Positions 21,025-35,659 of a DNA stretch of 64,000 nt are shown in pieces. The stretch is from NCBI GenBank assembly GCA_932521035.1, contig OW051496.1, positions 186,001 through 250,000 of the forward strand, in the 5' to 3' direction. Source of the DNA: Oscheius dolichura. Lineage: Eukaryota; Nematoda; Chromadorea; Rhabditida; Rhabditidae. How positions within the stretch are numbered: the first letter of the stretch is position 1; each line of letters starts with the position of its first letter. The translations under genes and the position numbers were made by a program. A model generated the notes under the pieces. The model saw nothing but the letters and a program-made list of their open reading frames with translations, did no database searches and had not been told where the DNA came from.

Positions 21025-24000
21025 GACCCCCCTCCCCCTGATCCTTGTCACCCGTCTCACCTTTCCATGTTGACCCCGGTAACGGCCGGTAAGGTACGGC
21101 TGTTCGGCACTGTTTTGTCATGGCGCAATAGGCGGCGATACAGTTCTGAGCGGCCGCCTAATTAGGCAGAGTCGATTCCCAATCGGATTAGAGCTGTTGC
21201 CAATGTTTGCTCTAACAATTAAGGCCTCTTTTAAGAAGAATAGAACTGGAATATGCTGTTCCCTGTTCCCTCAGCCGGCAGCCACAAAGGGCAACAGAGT
21301 CACCCGGTGCCCCCTCTCTCTGTCTGTTATAGTCTCCAGTTACGCGTGTGTCGGCGCCTGTCACAGGTAGGCTAATCGGACGGCTGCTCCTGCTGCTATG
21401 AGTCTCTCTCCGGGTCTCTTTGACGGGGTCATCTTGTGAGCAGAAACGAGGAACAGTTGGCGGCCGAGTCGGGTGCTTTTTCGAGAAGACTCGCCGCCGA
21501 CGCATCAAAGGCTAGTATGGAACTTATTGTAGATTCCTGCTGCCCTACAAAAAAGAAATGGAACAGGACTGTTATTTTAACCCTGAACAGGAACAGAATA
21601 AAAATATAACCCAATTTTTACCATTTTCGTTCAAACACAACTTCAATGGACAGGAAAAGTATAGAAGTTACCATATTCTAAAATTCTGTTTCAGTTGTTT
21701 TGTAGAGAATTTCCTGGAGAATACGGCAATATCAATATCTTCAAGATAAATAAAAAATTCCGCCCCATGGCGGGGCTAAGAAGTTCGGCGCCGGCTTCTT
21801 GTAGTACAGCCATAAGGCGGCGGAACTTTCGCCTATTGGGGATTTCAAAAGTCTATTTTTTCATATTCTGTGATAGTAACTTTGTTCAGAATTTTCTGGC
21901 GAATACGATGGCGTCAAAATCTCGAAGGGACCCCAATTTTCGCGACAAATAGTGGAGCTTTGAAATGATTAAAGTAATCCAGGTTTTACAGCCTCTTCAA
22001 ATCGCTCCACAGAGTACGGTATTATTCAATAGAACATTGTTTCTTTCCCAATTCGTACAGCGCTGTGGCCGGGTCCGTTCTGAGTAATAGACAGCCGAGT
22101 CAGGTTCTTATCTCGCTCCCATGGCCAGTGACTCAACTATTACCTAAATGCCAGCCAGCTTCCAGTCAACACGTGTCACTTTTTAGAATCATCTCGGTCA
22201 GTCCATTATTTTAAGCAGCTTGAGAAGCTCCTTTATTTGAATTTTGCTACGCAAAGAAGAAAATAAACGAGAGTGAGAGTCCGAAACCGCTGAGCAGTTC
22301 CCACGGCGGCGCGCACCACCTCACGGGGGAGGGGGCTGTGTTTGATCTGGAAATCCAGATCACCACTCTGTCTGGCAACTTTCTAAATCAATGACCGCGA
22401 CGTATCCCCACCCCCGGAGAGCTTTTTATATATTTCTACTTCCGGGAATTGCGATTTTTAGCCATTTTCCTCCCCAAATCCTTCTCTACCCCTTTTATCT
22501 CTAATTCTTACGGTAATCTTCAATTTTGAGAGTATTTGTATTTTTATTGTTGTCGACCTTCTTCTTTAGTCTTCCTTCTTTGGTTTGAGCAGTCGTTTTT
22601 TACAGGAAATGCCATGCCGCCCTTTTTATGTTGAAAACATTCATCCTTTGCCATTTTTCCAGTCCTGAACACTATAAGGTCCTCCAAAGACCTTTTTACC
22701 CTCCCATCCGTTACTTCGAACCCGTCCTTCTGAAGTTAAAAGTCTTCCGTCCTACATATATTTGCCCGTTTCTAGTACCTCTCAGGCCGGTTAGCTTCAG
22801 CGCCATCTCCCCCCTCCTCCTCCTCTTCCGCCCCCTGTGAGCTCTGCGCCTCTGAACTCCTTGTGCTCTTTACGCAATCCGCAAAGCCAGGGAGAGGCAG
22901 AGGCTCACGTGCCGGGGCTCTTCCACACTTTATGAACTGTAGCCCACTCTTCTTTAATGATTAACTGGAGCTAGGGAACGAAAGGGGGAAAAGGAGAAAA
23001 GGAAAACTAGAAGGGAAGTCGTCTTCTTCTGCTCCCCTCTGCCTTCTTTTTTTGTGTTCGGCCATCTTCGTCGACTCAAACATCCCCCGGTGACGCCAGC
23101 ACATTTGTGCGTAGAGTGCTTTTTATCTTCTTGGAACGTAAAGAACAGAGAAAAGGCTGTTAAGAGTGGAGCACAGAGAGCGAAAAACGGCGGGGCAGGA
23201 GATATTGGACCCCTGGTAGTATTGAACCTTTTAAATCAAATTAATGGGGGGAAAAGGGGGCTTTATCCTTTAGATTTTAAGGAGGGAAGGCGGGAAATTG
23301 AAAATGATAGGGGATTTTTAGACTAAAAGGTCGGGAGCCTGTCTAGGAAGGCTACAATAGGACGTAGTAAGAAAATCAAACTTTTTGGTCTTTTCTTGAG
23401 AAAATAGAGGCAGGATTGAAAAAATATGAAGGCAAACGGTTTTAATAGAAGAGTCTAAATAGGATAGAAGAGTCAAGTCTCCAGAAGATTAAAAAGAACG
23501 GAACGTCCGTGTTAAACTGTGGACCGCGCTCTCTCTCGCTCCAGCTGAGCGTGTGTTATGTGTGCGTGTGTCTCTCCCTGACTTCCTACATTACATTGTT
23601 CTGTTACAGCAACACAGACAGCAAAATTACAAACCCTCTTGACGTGACCACTCCTAGTTTACAATTGGCCGAGAGAAGTTACAGCGAACCGTGGGAAAAA
23701 TCTGGGACGAGGGGATTCCCCCGGGTCTCGAGGGAGAGAGTTTCAAGCGGAGGAGAATTTCTATCGGATTTTTAAACATTAGTGTGGTCTAAAGGTTTCA
23801 ATAAGGCTATTTAGAGTTCATTGTACTGTATACAGTAATGAGAAAAGCAAATATCGTCTTGAAATTCGGGCTTTTGAGATTTTGCCCCCTTTCCTCCCTA
23901 TCCTCTGAGTAATTTCCCTATTGGACCCAATCCACCCCCAAATGCTTGAAAATTCCCAGTTTTCTCTGTGAAAAGTTACGAGAACATTTCATAAGTACCG

Positions 24001-27000
24001 TACTCCACTAATTTTCAATGTAGCGGTCGTTATGAGACTTTTCTTAGCCAATAATTGAGTAAATCCCCCCTTCTCGTATGTCTCTCTCTCTGCCCGTATT
24101 TGATGGCTGTTTTCGCGTAAACTTGGCAACCTGTTAAAGAAAAGACGACGAAGAAGAGAGCGCGAGTGTGGAGGCGAGTTGATTGATCACTTTCTAATTG
24201 GCACATCATTGGCGATGACGGTGAAGGTCGATGGAGGTCGACGGAACCTGACCCTACAAGCCTCTCTGCCCCCGAGAAACACAGAGAGAGAGATTCAGAA
24301 GAGAGACCGGCTTGTCGCCCTTTTGACACTTTTGTTTTTGAAGGGGCACAGACAAGAGATGGGCACAAAGGAGCGGGATATTTCTACTTTAAACTGTTGT
24401 CCAAAAACCCCCCTGGGGGGAAAAACTGACCAATGATTTTCTAGTCTCATCGGGGGATTTGGGATTTGCCCCCTGACCACCGTCTCGAGTGTTTTGTTCA
24501 ATATTTATCTATGTTTCACAACTTTTTGATTGCTTTGTCTGGCGAGAAAAGGCTGCTCTTTACCTTCAGGACCCTATTTCCTTAAAAAAAACGTCCCTCT
24601 TCCCTCCAGGAGCCAGGAGCCCATTTTCTCCAGGAGCCCATTTTCTTCACAAAATAGTCCTTCGTTCCCTTCATTAGCCAATCTTCTCCGATAAGAGCTC
24701 CACTTTCCCTTCAAGACCCTATTATCTCCAAAAAGGGCTTCCCTTTCCTCCCAGGACCCTACCCACCCCTCCCGAGTCTTTGGTTATTCCAAGGGGCCGT
24801 TCTATTGGGGGCTACCGGTGTCTGTTGGCTTTATAGCCCCCTCGTCCACCTCTGATTTACGATTTTCTCTACGGTACTCCCAACTGCTGCTGCTGCTGCC
24901 AAAAAATCTGATTAATCGATTATAATGAATCTCACTAATCATTTTAGCCAGATTAAATTCAATAAATTGCCCTCCCCTGGTTCTATAACAACTGTTCCCT
25001 GGGGATCATAATTTATCATAAACTCTCCTCATCTCTCGGTCAGCTGTCAGGAAAAGAAGAAGAAGGACCAAAGAATTTTTTTTGGGAAAGAGAAGGTTTT
25101 TTGGCTCAAACTGTTGCGCAGCAGCAGCTCTCTCGTCTTCAAGCCATCTCCCCATCGCCGCCGCCGCCCGCTGCTGCTGCCCCCGAGATGTGTGTGTGTG
25201 TCTCGATGTTTGCCGTTCATCCCACCCCCCTTCAACAGCTCAACAATTCCACAAAATATTCTCCTGGGCTTCTTCAGGGCCCCCTTTTTTACCCTTAGCA
25301 ATTCACAGACTCATCGCCGGAGACAGTCGGCGCCAGGGGGAAATATGCATCACCCCTCGTTTTTTTTCTTTCTGCTCGTCATCTCCTCCCCCTTTCGACT
25401 CACCTGAGAAGAGAGGGGGCACAAAAAAGTGCTGAACTTTTTGGCGCGCGATAGGTAGTCAAATTTCTGATCTTTTGACTCATTTCTTCCAATCTGCCCT
25501 CTACCATGTGAATCTCTCTATCCCGTTTCGTCCACCACCCCCTCGGCCTTCTCTACAGGCATCTGGAAGCAGTTATGCGTGGTTGGCGCCTCTCTCTAGC
25601 CTCTGCCAGGGGAGGGCATCTGGTGAACTTTGCGTACCAGTTAGCGCCACGAGCTCGTCTACTTTTTTCTCTCCGGCTCTGGAATGGGATCTTTTAGATT
25701 TAAAGGGTGACTATCACCCTCTTCTTCTTCTCTTTTTTGGTGGTCTACGGGGGAAGTGATTGCGGTAAAGCGAGATAGGATCAGTTGAGCTGGCCGAGAT
25801 GACCTTCCTACTGTCATTAGCCACTCAATCGATTCTTCAATGGCATTTTTACTATCTTTTTTTGCGATTATTCTTCAAAAATGGAGTGGAATCAGTCGAG
25901 ACCCCCCAAATTCGTCATTTTGTCTTGTTTCCTCCTGAACTTTGACTGGCAGCCGATAGCATCTCCCCCTCCTAACAAACTGAACTCCCGATAGCCATCT
26001 TTGACCGTTTTTGAAACATTTCCAGGTCTCCCACGCCCTTTCGAACCCCTCTATTCTCTTTCCCTTCCTTTGCAAAGCTACCGTCTCCCCCCTTGGATGC
26101 TGACAGCCGCTCCCCTTCTGGTGCTCCCAGCTCCCGCCATTAATTGTAGTGCGCGAAGCAGCGGCGCATTTGGCCCGACGACAAATCGCTTCCACCTGTT
26201 TCGTAGGGGCGAGAGACTTTTGCCTTCTTCTACCCGACGCCCAAGAGATAAAAGTAGAAAGCCGAAACAAATTGGTTGCATTGATACCGGGCAGTTGCAG
26301 ATAACCGCGTCAGATTGAAACGGCCACTTTAAATTCCCTGCCTGAAATATTCTAGCCGGAGAAAAGGGCAAGGAGCCCTCAATAAATCCTCTCCAATAGC
26401 ATGAGGAGAGGAAGAGGGAGAGCCTTGCCCCGCGGTGACAACTGTCCCTGTTATTTGGACCAGCTCCTCCTCAAATGACCTATATAGAGCTCCTTTGATG
26501 TTTCCCTTCCGACTTTTTGAGGTAAGAAGGACAGAAAATAGCCAGAGAAGGTCCTCTAACAGCCTTTCTTTTATAAAAGCCACTAAAAATGGTAAAATAC
26601 TGCATCAACTAGTAATTGACTGCAGAATCGATGAATTTGCCCCTTTTCTTTTATAAATCCACCTCCAAACATGAAGTAAACAAGAAAATTATCATTGGGA
26701 CCCCCTAAAGCAAGAATAGCCCCTGCCTGTGGACCTTCCGTCCCTCCCTGTCCCCTTCCCCCTCTCCTGATTGATGCCTATGAGTGCGCGCCTGTTCCCC
26801 AACGCTAACTGACAGTTGCCAGCCCCGACTACCATAAACCGCCCCCTGAGGGTTGTTTTTACCGTAACCTGCCCCTGCCCTGGTCAATTCGTCTCGGAAG
26901 TTAGTTTCCTTTTCTTTTTTGGAGGGTTAATTAGCCGACAGCTCCCTTTGAGCCCGACCGCTTCCTTGCCATGTTGGCGCCGCGTCCCTGTGGGGCTCCG

Positions 27001-30000
27001 TGACCTGACTAATCCCCTCAGCACTGTCATTCTCGAGTTGCCGTGTGTCTCGTCACCTCCTTCCCGGTGCTCCCCTGCTTCTAGGCCAATAGACCGACGT
27101 TGTAAAGTTGTTGCCACGGCTGTTGGGTCAGTCTAATGGTCACTAAATGGGCCTGCTCGAATATTGTACTCTTGACATCCTCGAGTCCCCTGACATTCCT
27201 TCTACAGTATCCTAAATCCCCATAAAATCTTAATTCTTAGCTTTGAAAGGTTCTAGGGCGGAGTTAGGGGGGAAGTGCTCAAAGTCCCGCCCCAAAATTA
27301 GGTACAGTATCGCGTTTCGACTGGCGGGATATCCGATATCCGGGGCTATCTTTTAACGGCGCCGCTTAGCACCTAATTACTATTGTTTGCTCGCTTCTTA
27401 ACACTTTCTATGCAACTTTTCTTTTGAGGGGAACAGTCCCCCATTTTGGCTGATTAAGACGGGCCCTGATTCATTTTGAGCCGTCTCATCAGCTCCAACC
27501 CCCGCTCTTTTTCAGTATTATTCTTCTTTCCCAAGAGGAAAAGTTCTCCCCGTCCTCCCCCTCCCTCACTTTCTTCTCGCAGCTGTTTCACTTCGGCTCT
27601 CGAAATCCCCCTCTGGACGGCGAAGGGCGAGCCTGCCGCGGCGGCACACATCTGTTCCAAATGCCTTTATCCTTTATGGTTACGCGAAAGAAGTTACTAC
27701 GGCTCCGGGGATGCCAGATGAGGGAGATCTTTTCGAGCAGCAGAGGAGGCTAGCGGATTAAATGAGCCACAAGTGGAAAAGTCAGAGGGGCAGCTTCTTG
27801 GGGCGCTGGGCCTTTTTATGCCGGCTTGCCAGCCACCGTCCCCTGATGGATAACAACCGGGGAGAGGAAAAGAAGTGACAGTGATCTGGATCATAATGTC
27901 TTCCCTGGTTTTCCAAAAGGTTTTCTCCATTTTGAACACCGCCATCCCCTCGAAAATAGAAAGATTTACGCGCAAACCACAACTTTTCCTTCTCTGTCAA
28001 CCCCTACGATTTTCGATGCATTCTTCCGTCCGTGATCAAATGACAACCGTTTGACAAAACATTTTTCCTGATAAGATACCTGATTTTACGTAGAAATGGT
28101 TGAGAAAGATGGCCCGAAAACTTCCTTGAGCGCGAAAATTCGGCTAATTTCTTTTCCTATTGACTATTTTGGGACGCTGGCTGGGATTTTTCCATCTTCC
28201 ACGGCACACTCTTATAAACTTCGGGTGAACATCCTTACTTTTATCAAAAAATGCCAGACTTTTTCCCTCTACTGCCTTCCAAAAGTCATCAACTTCCTCC
28301 AAAAAACAATAGCCCGTCCTCCGCCCTTCTCCGCTGATCTATAGCCTGGAACGGGCACCACATCACTGGCATTTGGATCGTAAATCCCGACGTTGGATTT
28401 CCCTTTCCCTGATTCTTTTTCTCCTCGTTTCCCTTCTCTTCTCCCCTTCGACTTCCGTGCCAATTAACCTAAGCCACTGGCGTAACCTGTCCTACCCACC
28501 GGCCTCGGGGTCTTTCCTAAGGAAATGATAGAAGGGAAGTGTAATCTTGTTGGGAGAGGGGAGCGTCAGGGTCTCACCGCCACCGAAACTCGAAAAACCG
28601 CAAAGTTGCCCTGTGTTTATCAGCTTTTATGTGACTAGCAGCGGTCGAGAAAGTTACAACTACCCCCCTCCCACTTCTTATGGGGTCCACACAGGTTGGT
28701 ATGTTTTGCCAAAAAGCGGGAGAGATGTCACCTGACAAGAAGGCGAAGGGGGGAGAGGGGAGGGGGGCAGACAGCCGGGGGAAAAGGGAGAAGAGATGAG
28801 AAAGTTTGAAACACGAACAGGATCTCTTATGCCATTCGACTTTTAGGGGAGGATACGGCAAGAGATTAATTTGGAGTTTTTGTTGATTCTTTGACTTCTT
28901 GCCCGCCTTCCGGGGGGTTTCATTTCAATGGGAGGGATATCCCCGGGCTGTTGTCGTCATTTTTCCTTCTACCGTATCCCTGGACCTTTTTAAGGAATTT
29001 CTAGAGATTTTTGGCGGTTTTTGGTGGAGTTTGGGGCCGTTTCCGTGCCTTTTATGGTCTTGGGGTCTTTTCTTAAAGATTTTGGGGGGTTTGAGATTTC
29101 CTGGGGGTATTTTAGAAGCTCGACAGTCCCCCCAGTCCCTCCTAATTAGAGAAAAGACCCTCCTAACTCTCCCTCTCTCCATTTCCTGGCCTATAAAATC
29201 AGCCGCTTCTTCTCCTCCTCCTCCTGCCAGTTCAACTGCCACTGCTTTCCTTTTCCTTGGCGCAATCAAGCTTAGAGAGATGCCAATCTCTCTCTCTCTC
29301 TCTTCCCCCCTACCTATGGCAACATGATGCCCACGTGTGTGCCGCCTTCTCCCTCTCATCTCCTGCCGCTAACATCGTTTTCTAAACCGGTGTTTTGTGT
29401 TTCCATATGTTTTCGGGAGATGAGGAGATGAGGTTGCGACTTCGCTCTTTACCAGAGGCCGACGTCCTTGGCTGGGCAGTCTGCCCCGTGATCTCACCCT
29501 TTCCCTTGTCCCTTTCGAACCACCTTTCCCGTTTGTTTCTTCTTCTTCTTCTGCCAAAGACACCAGCCCCGAGTCCCCGCTCCCTTTCTCTCCCGCCAAC
29601 GATGCCGACGACGACGACGCCAACCGACAGCAAAAGAGAGAGGAAGATCGAGTTCGGAAGCGAGTTTGTGGCGCAACGCGGGGCAAAAAGCGAAAGTACA
29701 CCTTCTGCGGGCTAGTGGCAGCGCCGCCAGGTCGCTAACCCCTCGGGGGAAGAACTGGAGAGAGAGAGACTTTCCCTTTTCCCCGCTTTCTAAAAATCCC
29801 CTGCTCTTTTCTCCAAAGGTCTGATTATTTTTATCAACTGCCCCTCTCTCGCCCCTTCTCCACCTTGTGGTCAACTTTACAAAACCCGTTTGGCTCAAAC
29901 TTGTTCCCTACCTTAGCTGTACTACTACTATTTTTCATAAAATTATAGGTTCCACACCTTTTTGACCGCCTGTTAGTTTTCTTAAAACAGCCTTATTATT

Positions 30001-31250
30001 TTCCCTTCGAGACCCAGAGAGGGATAACTTCTAAAATTCCCTCTCTACATTCCTCCTTCCCCTCTTTCTGTCTCTCCGTGACGACTCACAGACACATGAC
30101 CCGAGAGTCGAAAGAAAAGAACTTGGAATTGATTGGCAGTTACCGTAGATACTAGGTGGGGGAGACCCCGTCCCAAGTCCCCCTCATGACTTTCTTCCCC
30201 CTTTCGAAAGGAGAGAAAAGGGGAGATTTGTCATCCGAGGAGGTGGGCAGTTGACGCACTTTTCAAGGAAAAATAAATCCCCCAGATGCTATTTAAAGTC
30301 TTACCTTCCTTTTAAAAGCCAGCTGAGAATAGTTACAGTACTCCAGGGGGAATATAGAAACAGCAGGAGAGAGGCTAAAGCCGCGCCTACCGGCAGCAGG
30401 GATGGGAGCTGTGGCCGGGCCCAGATGAGGCTTTAACAATACAACACGACTGATCTTTCTTCTCTCCCGGGCCCGAGTACATCTGAGCGCTCGATGCATG
30501 TTACACCTCTCTTTCTCTCTCCTACAAACATTTGCATTACAGCATTGTTACAGTACGGGGGGTTCCCCAGCCGGAGTTTACACTCCCGGTCTTGGGAAAA
30601 GAGCCGATTTCCCACGGTCGTCATTTTAAATTGTGAGGCGGACCACGTGGGACCAGGTGGAGGAAAAAACTGTATGGAATGGTTTGAAGTTGGCGGCAAA
30701 GTGGGCTCTATGAGCTACCGTATTCCTTGGACAGTAGCTGGCCCACTTTTCCGTAATCTCCTGGATTCCACAGAGCCATTTTCTATCCATTTCTGGGCTT
30801 TATCTCTCCGATTTAATAGATCTTGAAGAACTTCAATAGTCCATTCTGCCTTGGCGGATTTTAAAGGTCTAAATCCTACAGTATCCCTCCCAGTAGTCAG
30901 TCAGCACAAGAGCTGCCCAGTTGCCCTTAGGCTAGGATTAGCCGCCCCGTGCCATTCCTCTTCTCCCCCTGCCTACTGTAAGTCTCGTCTCTCTCCCGGG
31001 AGGCGTGGCTTACGTATCAGGCCGCCCGTCGGCATTCCAATTTTTCCTTCCCGAAACTAGTTTCCCCCTCCTCTTTTGTTTCAACTGATAACCTAACGAC
31101 AATAAAGTGACAGGGAGAGGGTCACCTCCTTTGTTAATTGTTTCATTATCTCTCTCTCTCCCTCTTTTTATTATTCTCTCCTGATTATAAGGGCTCATTT
31201 CCAGGTGAATGAACTGGATCTGATCTCAACTCGTTGTCTGTGTTTTATTA
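21025..31250. other. 10-kb CT-rich non-coding region upstream of C2H2 transcription factor
   Basis: No coding gene could be assembled here. The many open stretches lie on both strands at the same places and reflect biased composition (CT/GA-rich tracts, for example CTCTCTCTCTCTC near 29.29 kb) rather than codon structure. I saw no exon with a convincing domain. A possible short exon ending at a GTAAGA donor near 26.52 kb is too weak to call. Around 21.64-21.94 kb is a diverged duplicate (shared word GAATTTCCTGGAGAATACG / GAATTTTCTGGCGAATACG). The likely roles are promoter and enhancer DNA, alternative 5' exons and long first introns of the downstream zinc-finger gene. Confidence 0.5.
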
Positions 31251-31314
31251 GAAGATTCTCATTCCCTCAGCAACTATTCCGCCATCAGAAGAGCTCGACG
31301 AGCTCCAACAAGCA

Positions 31315-34300
31315 ATGGAGGCCCTACATCCCGGCATGATGCACCATAATCCGTACGATATAGTCAAGACAGAGCCCAGTGATTCGCCCCCGAAGATGAT
31401 GGACAACTCTCGAAAGACTCCATCATGTAAGCAGCTATATTTTAAGATTTATCGGGTCGGGAAGAGTACAATCCACGCTTGGGACTGATAAGCCCAGCCA
31501 GCCTGCTAGTCATGTCTTTCCCTGATTCAATCTGCTCAAAAATAGTTCCTATCTGTCAGACAGCCGACTAAAAGCGCCTCCTCTGGGCTAAGGGACCCAT
31601 AACGTCGGGATCGATGGGTCAGCGAAGGGCTGATGGATTGCAGCACCTGTCAGCAACTCGATCACTTTCCTCGAGCATCCCCTCGGCTCGTCCTAGCCGC
31701 TCCACAGGCTACTAAAGCCACCGTAGACTTTAGAGAAGAGGAAAGGGGACGAAAGAGGGGATAGCTCCCTTTTGGGAGGCTTGGATTATTGTAGCGGGTC
31801 ATATTGGGGATTTTGACCTGTGGATAAGAAAAAGGTCTCAAAACGAAATCATAAAAATGGATTACAGTATACGCGACACAGGATATGCTGCTGGGAGTGA
31901 CGAACTTCAGCCTCCAGCCGACATTTGCCCCCTCTCATAACAATAATAACCATCATGACATGAACCACAATCATCGGCACAGCAACGGTAAGGAGCAGCG
32001 GGATCTCTCTCCCATCCCTCTCAAAAAACTGGACAGGCTCTTTTTATTTTTTGTCTTTTTGAAGGACGGAGTCTTGCAGCTGACCGTAAACGACCCTATC
32101 CCTGTAATATCTGCCCGTCGCGGTTTGGAAGCAAAATGGAGCTGGAGGAGCACCAGAACAGCCATACCGGCATGAAGCCCTTCGAATGTGACGTGAGTAC
32201 TCCCCGGGGAGTACGGTATAAAGCTAATTTAAAGGTCTGTAAAGCACGGTTTAACCGGCGGTCAACGTTGTGGAACCACAAACGGATTCATTCGGATGCC
32301 AAGCCCTTCGTCTGTACAGTCTGCCAGATGACATTCAAATGGAAGAACAGTCTAAAAGTGAGTTCATAGCCATTTTTTGACCATTTTGGACAGTTTTGTA
32401 GTCAAAAAACAATTAACACTTCTGGTGGGTTAACAACGTCGTGATTGTGTTCTGTTGTCCAAAAATCTCCGTGTTGTGGTCTTTTATCCAGGAAAAACAG
32501 CGGTCCTTCTGATTTTGAGCTCTCTTTTCGGCTAGTCTCCTTCCTACTGGCACTATATGCCAAAAAAACCAGAAAATCCGCCCTCTAGTTATCTTTTAGA
32601 GGGTAAAATGAGCCGGTCTTCCTGTAACAAGGGGCGATATTCCGTTAAATTATTGGCAATAGTTTCTTGACCGGATTAAAAGTTTCCAATGTTTTTCTTT
32701 TCCCATTTAATCTGGCTGGTATCCCCTTGGAAGTCCCGCCTTTTCAATTACATTTCGAAAACTTGAATTGACTTTTATTAGTCTTATGGTAGTCTTTTTC
32801 TACTAAAAATTACATTTTCCAATGCTTTTCTCCCTTTTAAGCCGAGTGGGATCCCTTTGGAAGTTCTTGTGTTCTACCACAAGAATCTAAATATGTACCA
32901 GTTTAGCTTGAATACAGTACCCCGTCTCTATTAAAAATGACCTTTTCCAGTGCCACAAGGAGATGCACCAGAGGAAGAATGAGTCGTCTGGAATATTGGA
33001 CAACGATCTGCGCCAGTTGACTTATGCCACGGCGGCGAAAAAGAAACTCCTGGAGAACCAGGGAGGAGACGACCACCCGGCAACTTCTTTAGCTAGTTCT
33101 GTTCACAGTCAGCCACTTATAACAACGACGACTCCTAAAAAGAACAAGAATAATAATCATAAGGCAGGAGATTGGGAGACTCTGGGCCTCCGTCGGGTGA
33201 GTTACCATTTTGATCGTTTCGGGACCCAAAATTCGGGAAAAATTAATGAACTCTAGAATTTCCAGTCCGGAGCGAATGGTCTCTCCTCTCTGCATCTGAA
33301 TTCCCTGGCTCAACAACCGTTGCAAGCTGTAAGCACACTATGGAGCAAATTTAACGGTACCCACTTGTTGCAGAGTGCACTAATTCCGCCGTCAGACCAT
33401 CACCTCGAGCTGGACACGAGTCAACTGGACACCCTCGTCAATAACAACCACAGCAATATGCTCCTCCATCTCTATGGGTTCGTTTGTCTTATTTTTAACC
33501 TTCCAAAATAGGGATTTTAGCGACATGGACGGCACGGGACTGGCCCCCCGACACGCGACTTCCATGCTCACTGGTCTTGAAGACAATGGGATGCTGAGCG
33601 GTCTGGCTGATGGGAAATCAGACGTAAGCGGGATTTTCCTTCTTTCTATTGAAGAATGAACTTTTCAGTCCCCCATGGGAGGAGCACCCGCCCCGATAAA
33701 CATCCACATGCCGATAAATATCCTCCAGTACAGACCAGTCACTCAATTGGTAAGTTTTATCCCGGAAAAAGGAGAGGAAGGACCATTTTTCAGCCGTCTG
33801 TTCATCACTTGACGTCGACTTCTTTACCGTCGGTTGGAGTTGATTATTCCTCATCGGAGAGCAGCAATATCTCCCAGCCACAGTACATAGTGACAGCGCC
33901 CAGCGATATGATGCTGCCGCAGGGACTCGGCTATCCGCAACAGGTTAGTAGACCTTTAAAAGAACTGGGGATTACTGTAGTAATTTTCTTCTTGTACGCG
34001 AAATAAAAAAAATAAAGGGTACAATGCTGTAATTCAAAGAAATTAATTCTTATAAGCCACTTGAAACAATATTTTCAAATTGCTAGGGACCGGAAATCTT
34101 CAGTCAAGAATGTTTCGCTCGCACCTTTTTAGAGGATGAATTTGAATTGCAGTAGTCTTCACTAACCACAGCTGCAAAATTGTACTACGTTTGACGTTCA
34201 AAAAAATCCGAAAGAAGAAGGCCAAAAACACAAAGTTCCTTCAAGTTCCAGCTCTAAAACCATTGGGAGGTTACTGCAATAGGGTAAATTTTCATTTGGA

Positions 34301-34948
34301 TAGAATAGAAGGAGCCGGAATACGGTAACCCTTCTTATAAGCTACGTGAAGCATTCTTTTCAATTTGGTTGGAGTAACAAAGCAAGAGTAGACAATGCTT
34401 CACCAGCGCCTTTTAGAGTACGAATTGGAGTTGAAATTTTTCGATTGAGGCTTTCAGGCACGAAATATATGAAAATAATGGCACATTTATCTAAAATTTA
34501 ATTCATCTGACAGTATTTCCCAGATTCCCAACACTAGGACACTAGGGAATTCACAATGTTTTGAATGGAATGATTTTCAAAGAAGAATCGTTTCTGGGAT
34601 GGTATTCAACGTCTAATTCTGGTCAATTTGCAATAATCCAATTGAGGAAAACCGAGAGAATACAGTAATTTTATGGTTAATTTAGCCGTTCAAGTAGAAA
34701 AATAGAGCTAAACTATCAAAAAATCAACAATAGAAGGCGAAAAGTACAAATCCGTCAAGTTTCAGTTGGACCAGTGTGTTATTCTGACCGCCGGCCAGGA
34801 CTACATGCCGAACTTCGACTATAACATGCTCCAGCAGCACTATCAAATAGCCCCGGTTGAAACCGAACAGCCACAGCACAATGGCCAGCAGCAGAACGGC
34901 CAGCAGCCGTCCGACGACGAGAAGGTTGTTCCCTATGAGCAGTGGTAG
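31315..34948 (+). CDS. C2H2 zinc-finger transcription factor, three fingers, at least 468 aa
   Basis: Exons: 31315-31426 (open to 31252 upstream), 31868-31987, 32080-32192, 32235-32357, 32951-33196, 33266-33328, 33374-33477, 33512-33623, 33669-33749, 33794-33943 and 34766-34948. Three consecutive C2H2 fingers: YPCNICPSRF...HQNSH, FECDVCKARF...HKRIH and FVCTVCQMTF...HKEMH, joined by HTGMKPF and HSDAKPF linkers. The N-terminus has a SUMO-type IVKTEPSDSP motif. The C-terminus is rich in Q, N, S and P with a glutamine-rich tail (GQQQNGQQPSDD) and ends YEQW. Nuclear DNA-binding regulator; targets not deducible. A 3' UTR of about 700 nt ends near AATAAA at 35647-35652. The true first exon may lie far upstream in the 10-kb non-coding region; I used the first in-frame ATG. 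I could not assign an orthologue. Confidence 0.85.
33990..34450. repeat. diverged tandem duplication in last intron of the zinc-finger gene
   Basis: Two blocks share CTTATAAGCYACKTGAA, a nearby TTTTCAAATT/TTTTCAATTT and a CCTTTTTAGAGGATGAATT / CCTTTTAGAGTACGAATT end, about 300 nt apart. No coding content. Confidence 0.4.
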
Positions 34949-35659
34949 ACAGTCTCCCTCCCTTCCTCTCTCTTCTCTTTCTTCTCTGTTCTCTAGTCCA
35001 ACTCCATCCCACCCACAGGTTCTTATTCTCTCCCTTCTGACAGTATTTGCTCAAGTTTTCTCCCATTTTCCCGCCCAGAATTGAAAAATAGTCCCAGTTC
35101 TCTTTGCTCAATATCGTGCCCATGATCTGGCCCCCGAATTTTATCTCCCAGTTGAAATATAGAAAAAAAAGTGAAATTCACGTGCCATTGGTGTAATTAA
35201 TTCCCTAAAAACCGCCTAAAAAATTCTCCTAGGGGCCTGCCAGAATCGGCTTTAATCCTCTTCTCCTCTCGTCTCATTTCATATTGTACCCCCCAATTTT
35301 TTCTGTTCTCTTCTCTTCATTTCGATTCTGGTCGACCTGTTGATCTCCTGGATTCTCTCAAACATTTTCTCTACTACTGAAAACAGCTCCTGCTAGCCAT
35401 TTTTGGGAAATTCCTTTCCTCTCGCTCCTCCCGCCACTCACCTGTGCCTTTCACACTTTCTCACTACAGTTTAATCGAGATCAGAAAAATATAATCTAGC
35501 CCTTCTATACTAATCTTTTATTGCCATTCTATGGTCTAGTAGCGTCTATTATCCTTCTTCCTTCCCCCCAAAAATTGTATGTATATTATGTAGAATGCTT
35601 TTAAACTAATCTGTTATTATGTTATGACAATCAACCGTGTGCCTTCAATAAAATTTCCT

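Noticed and set aside
28574..29900. Long open frames on both strands rich in R, E, S and P
   Set aside because: They occupy both strands of the same CT/GA-rich tract with no splice signals, so they reflect base composition.
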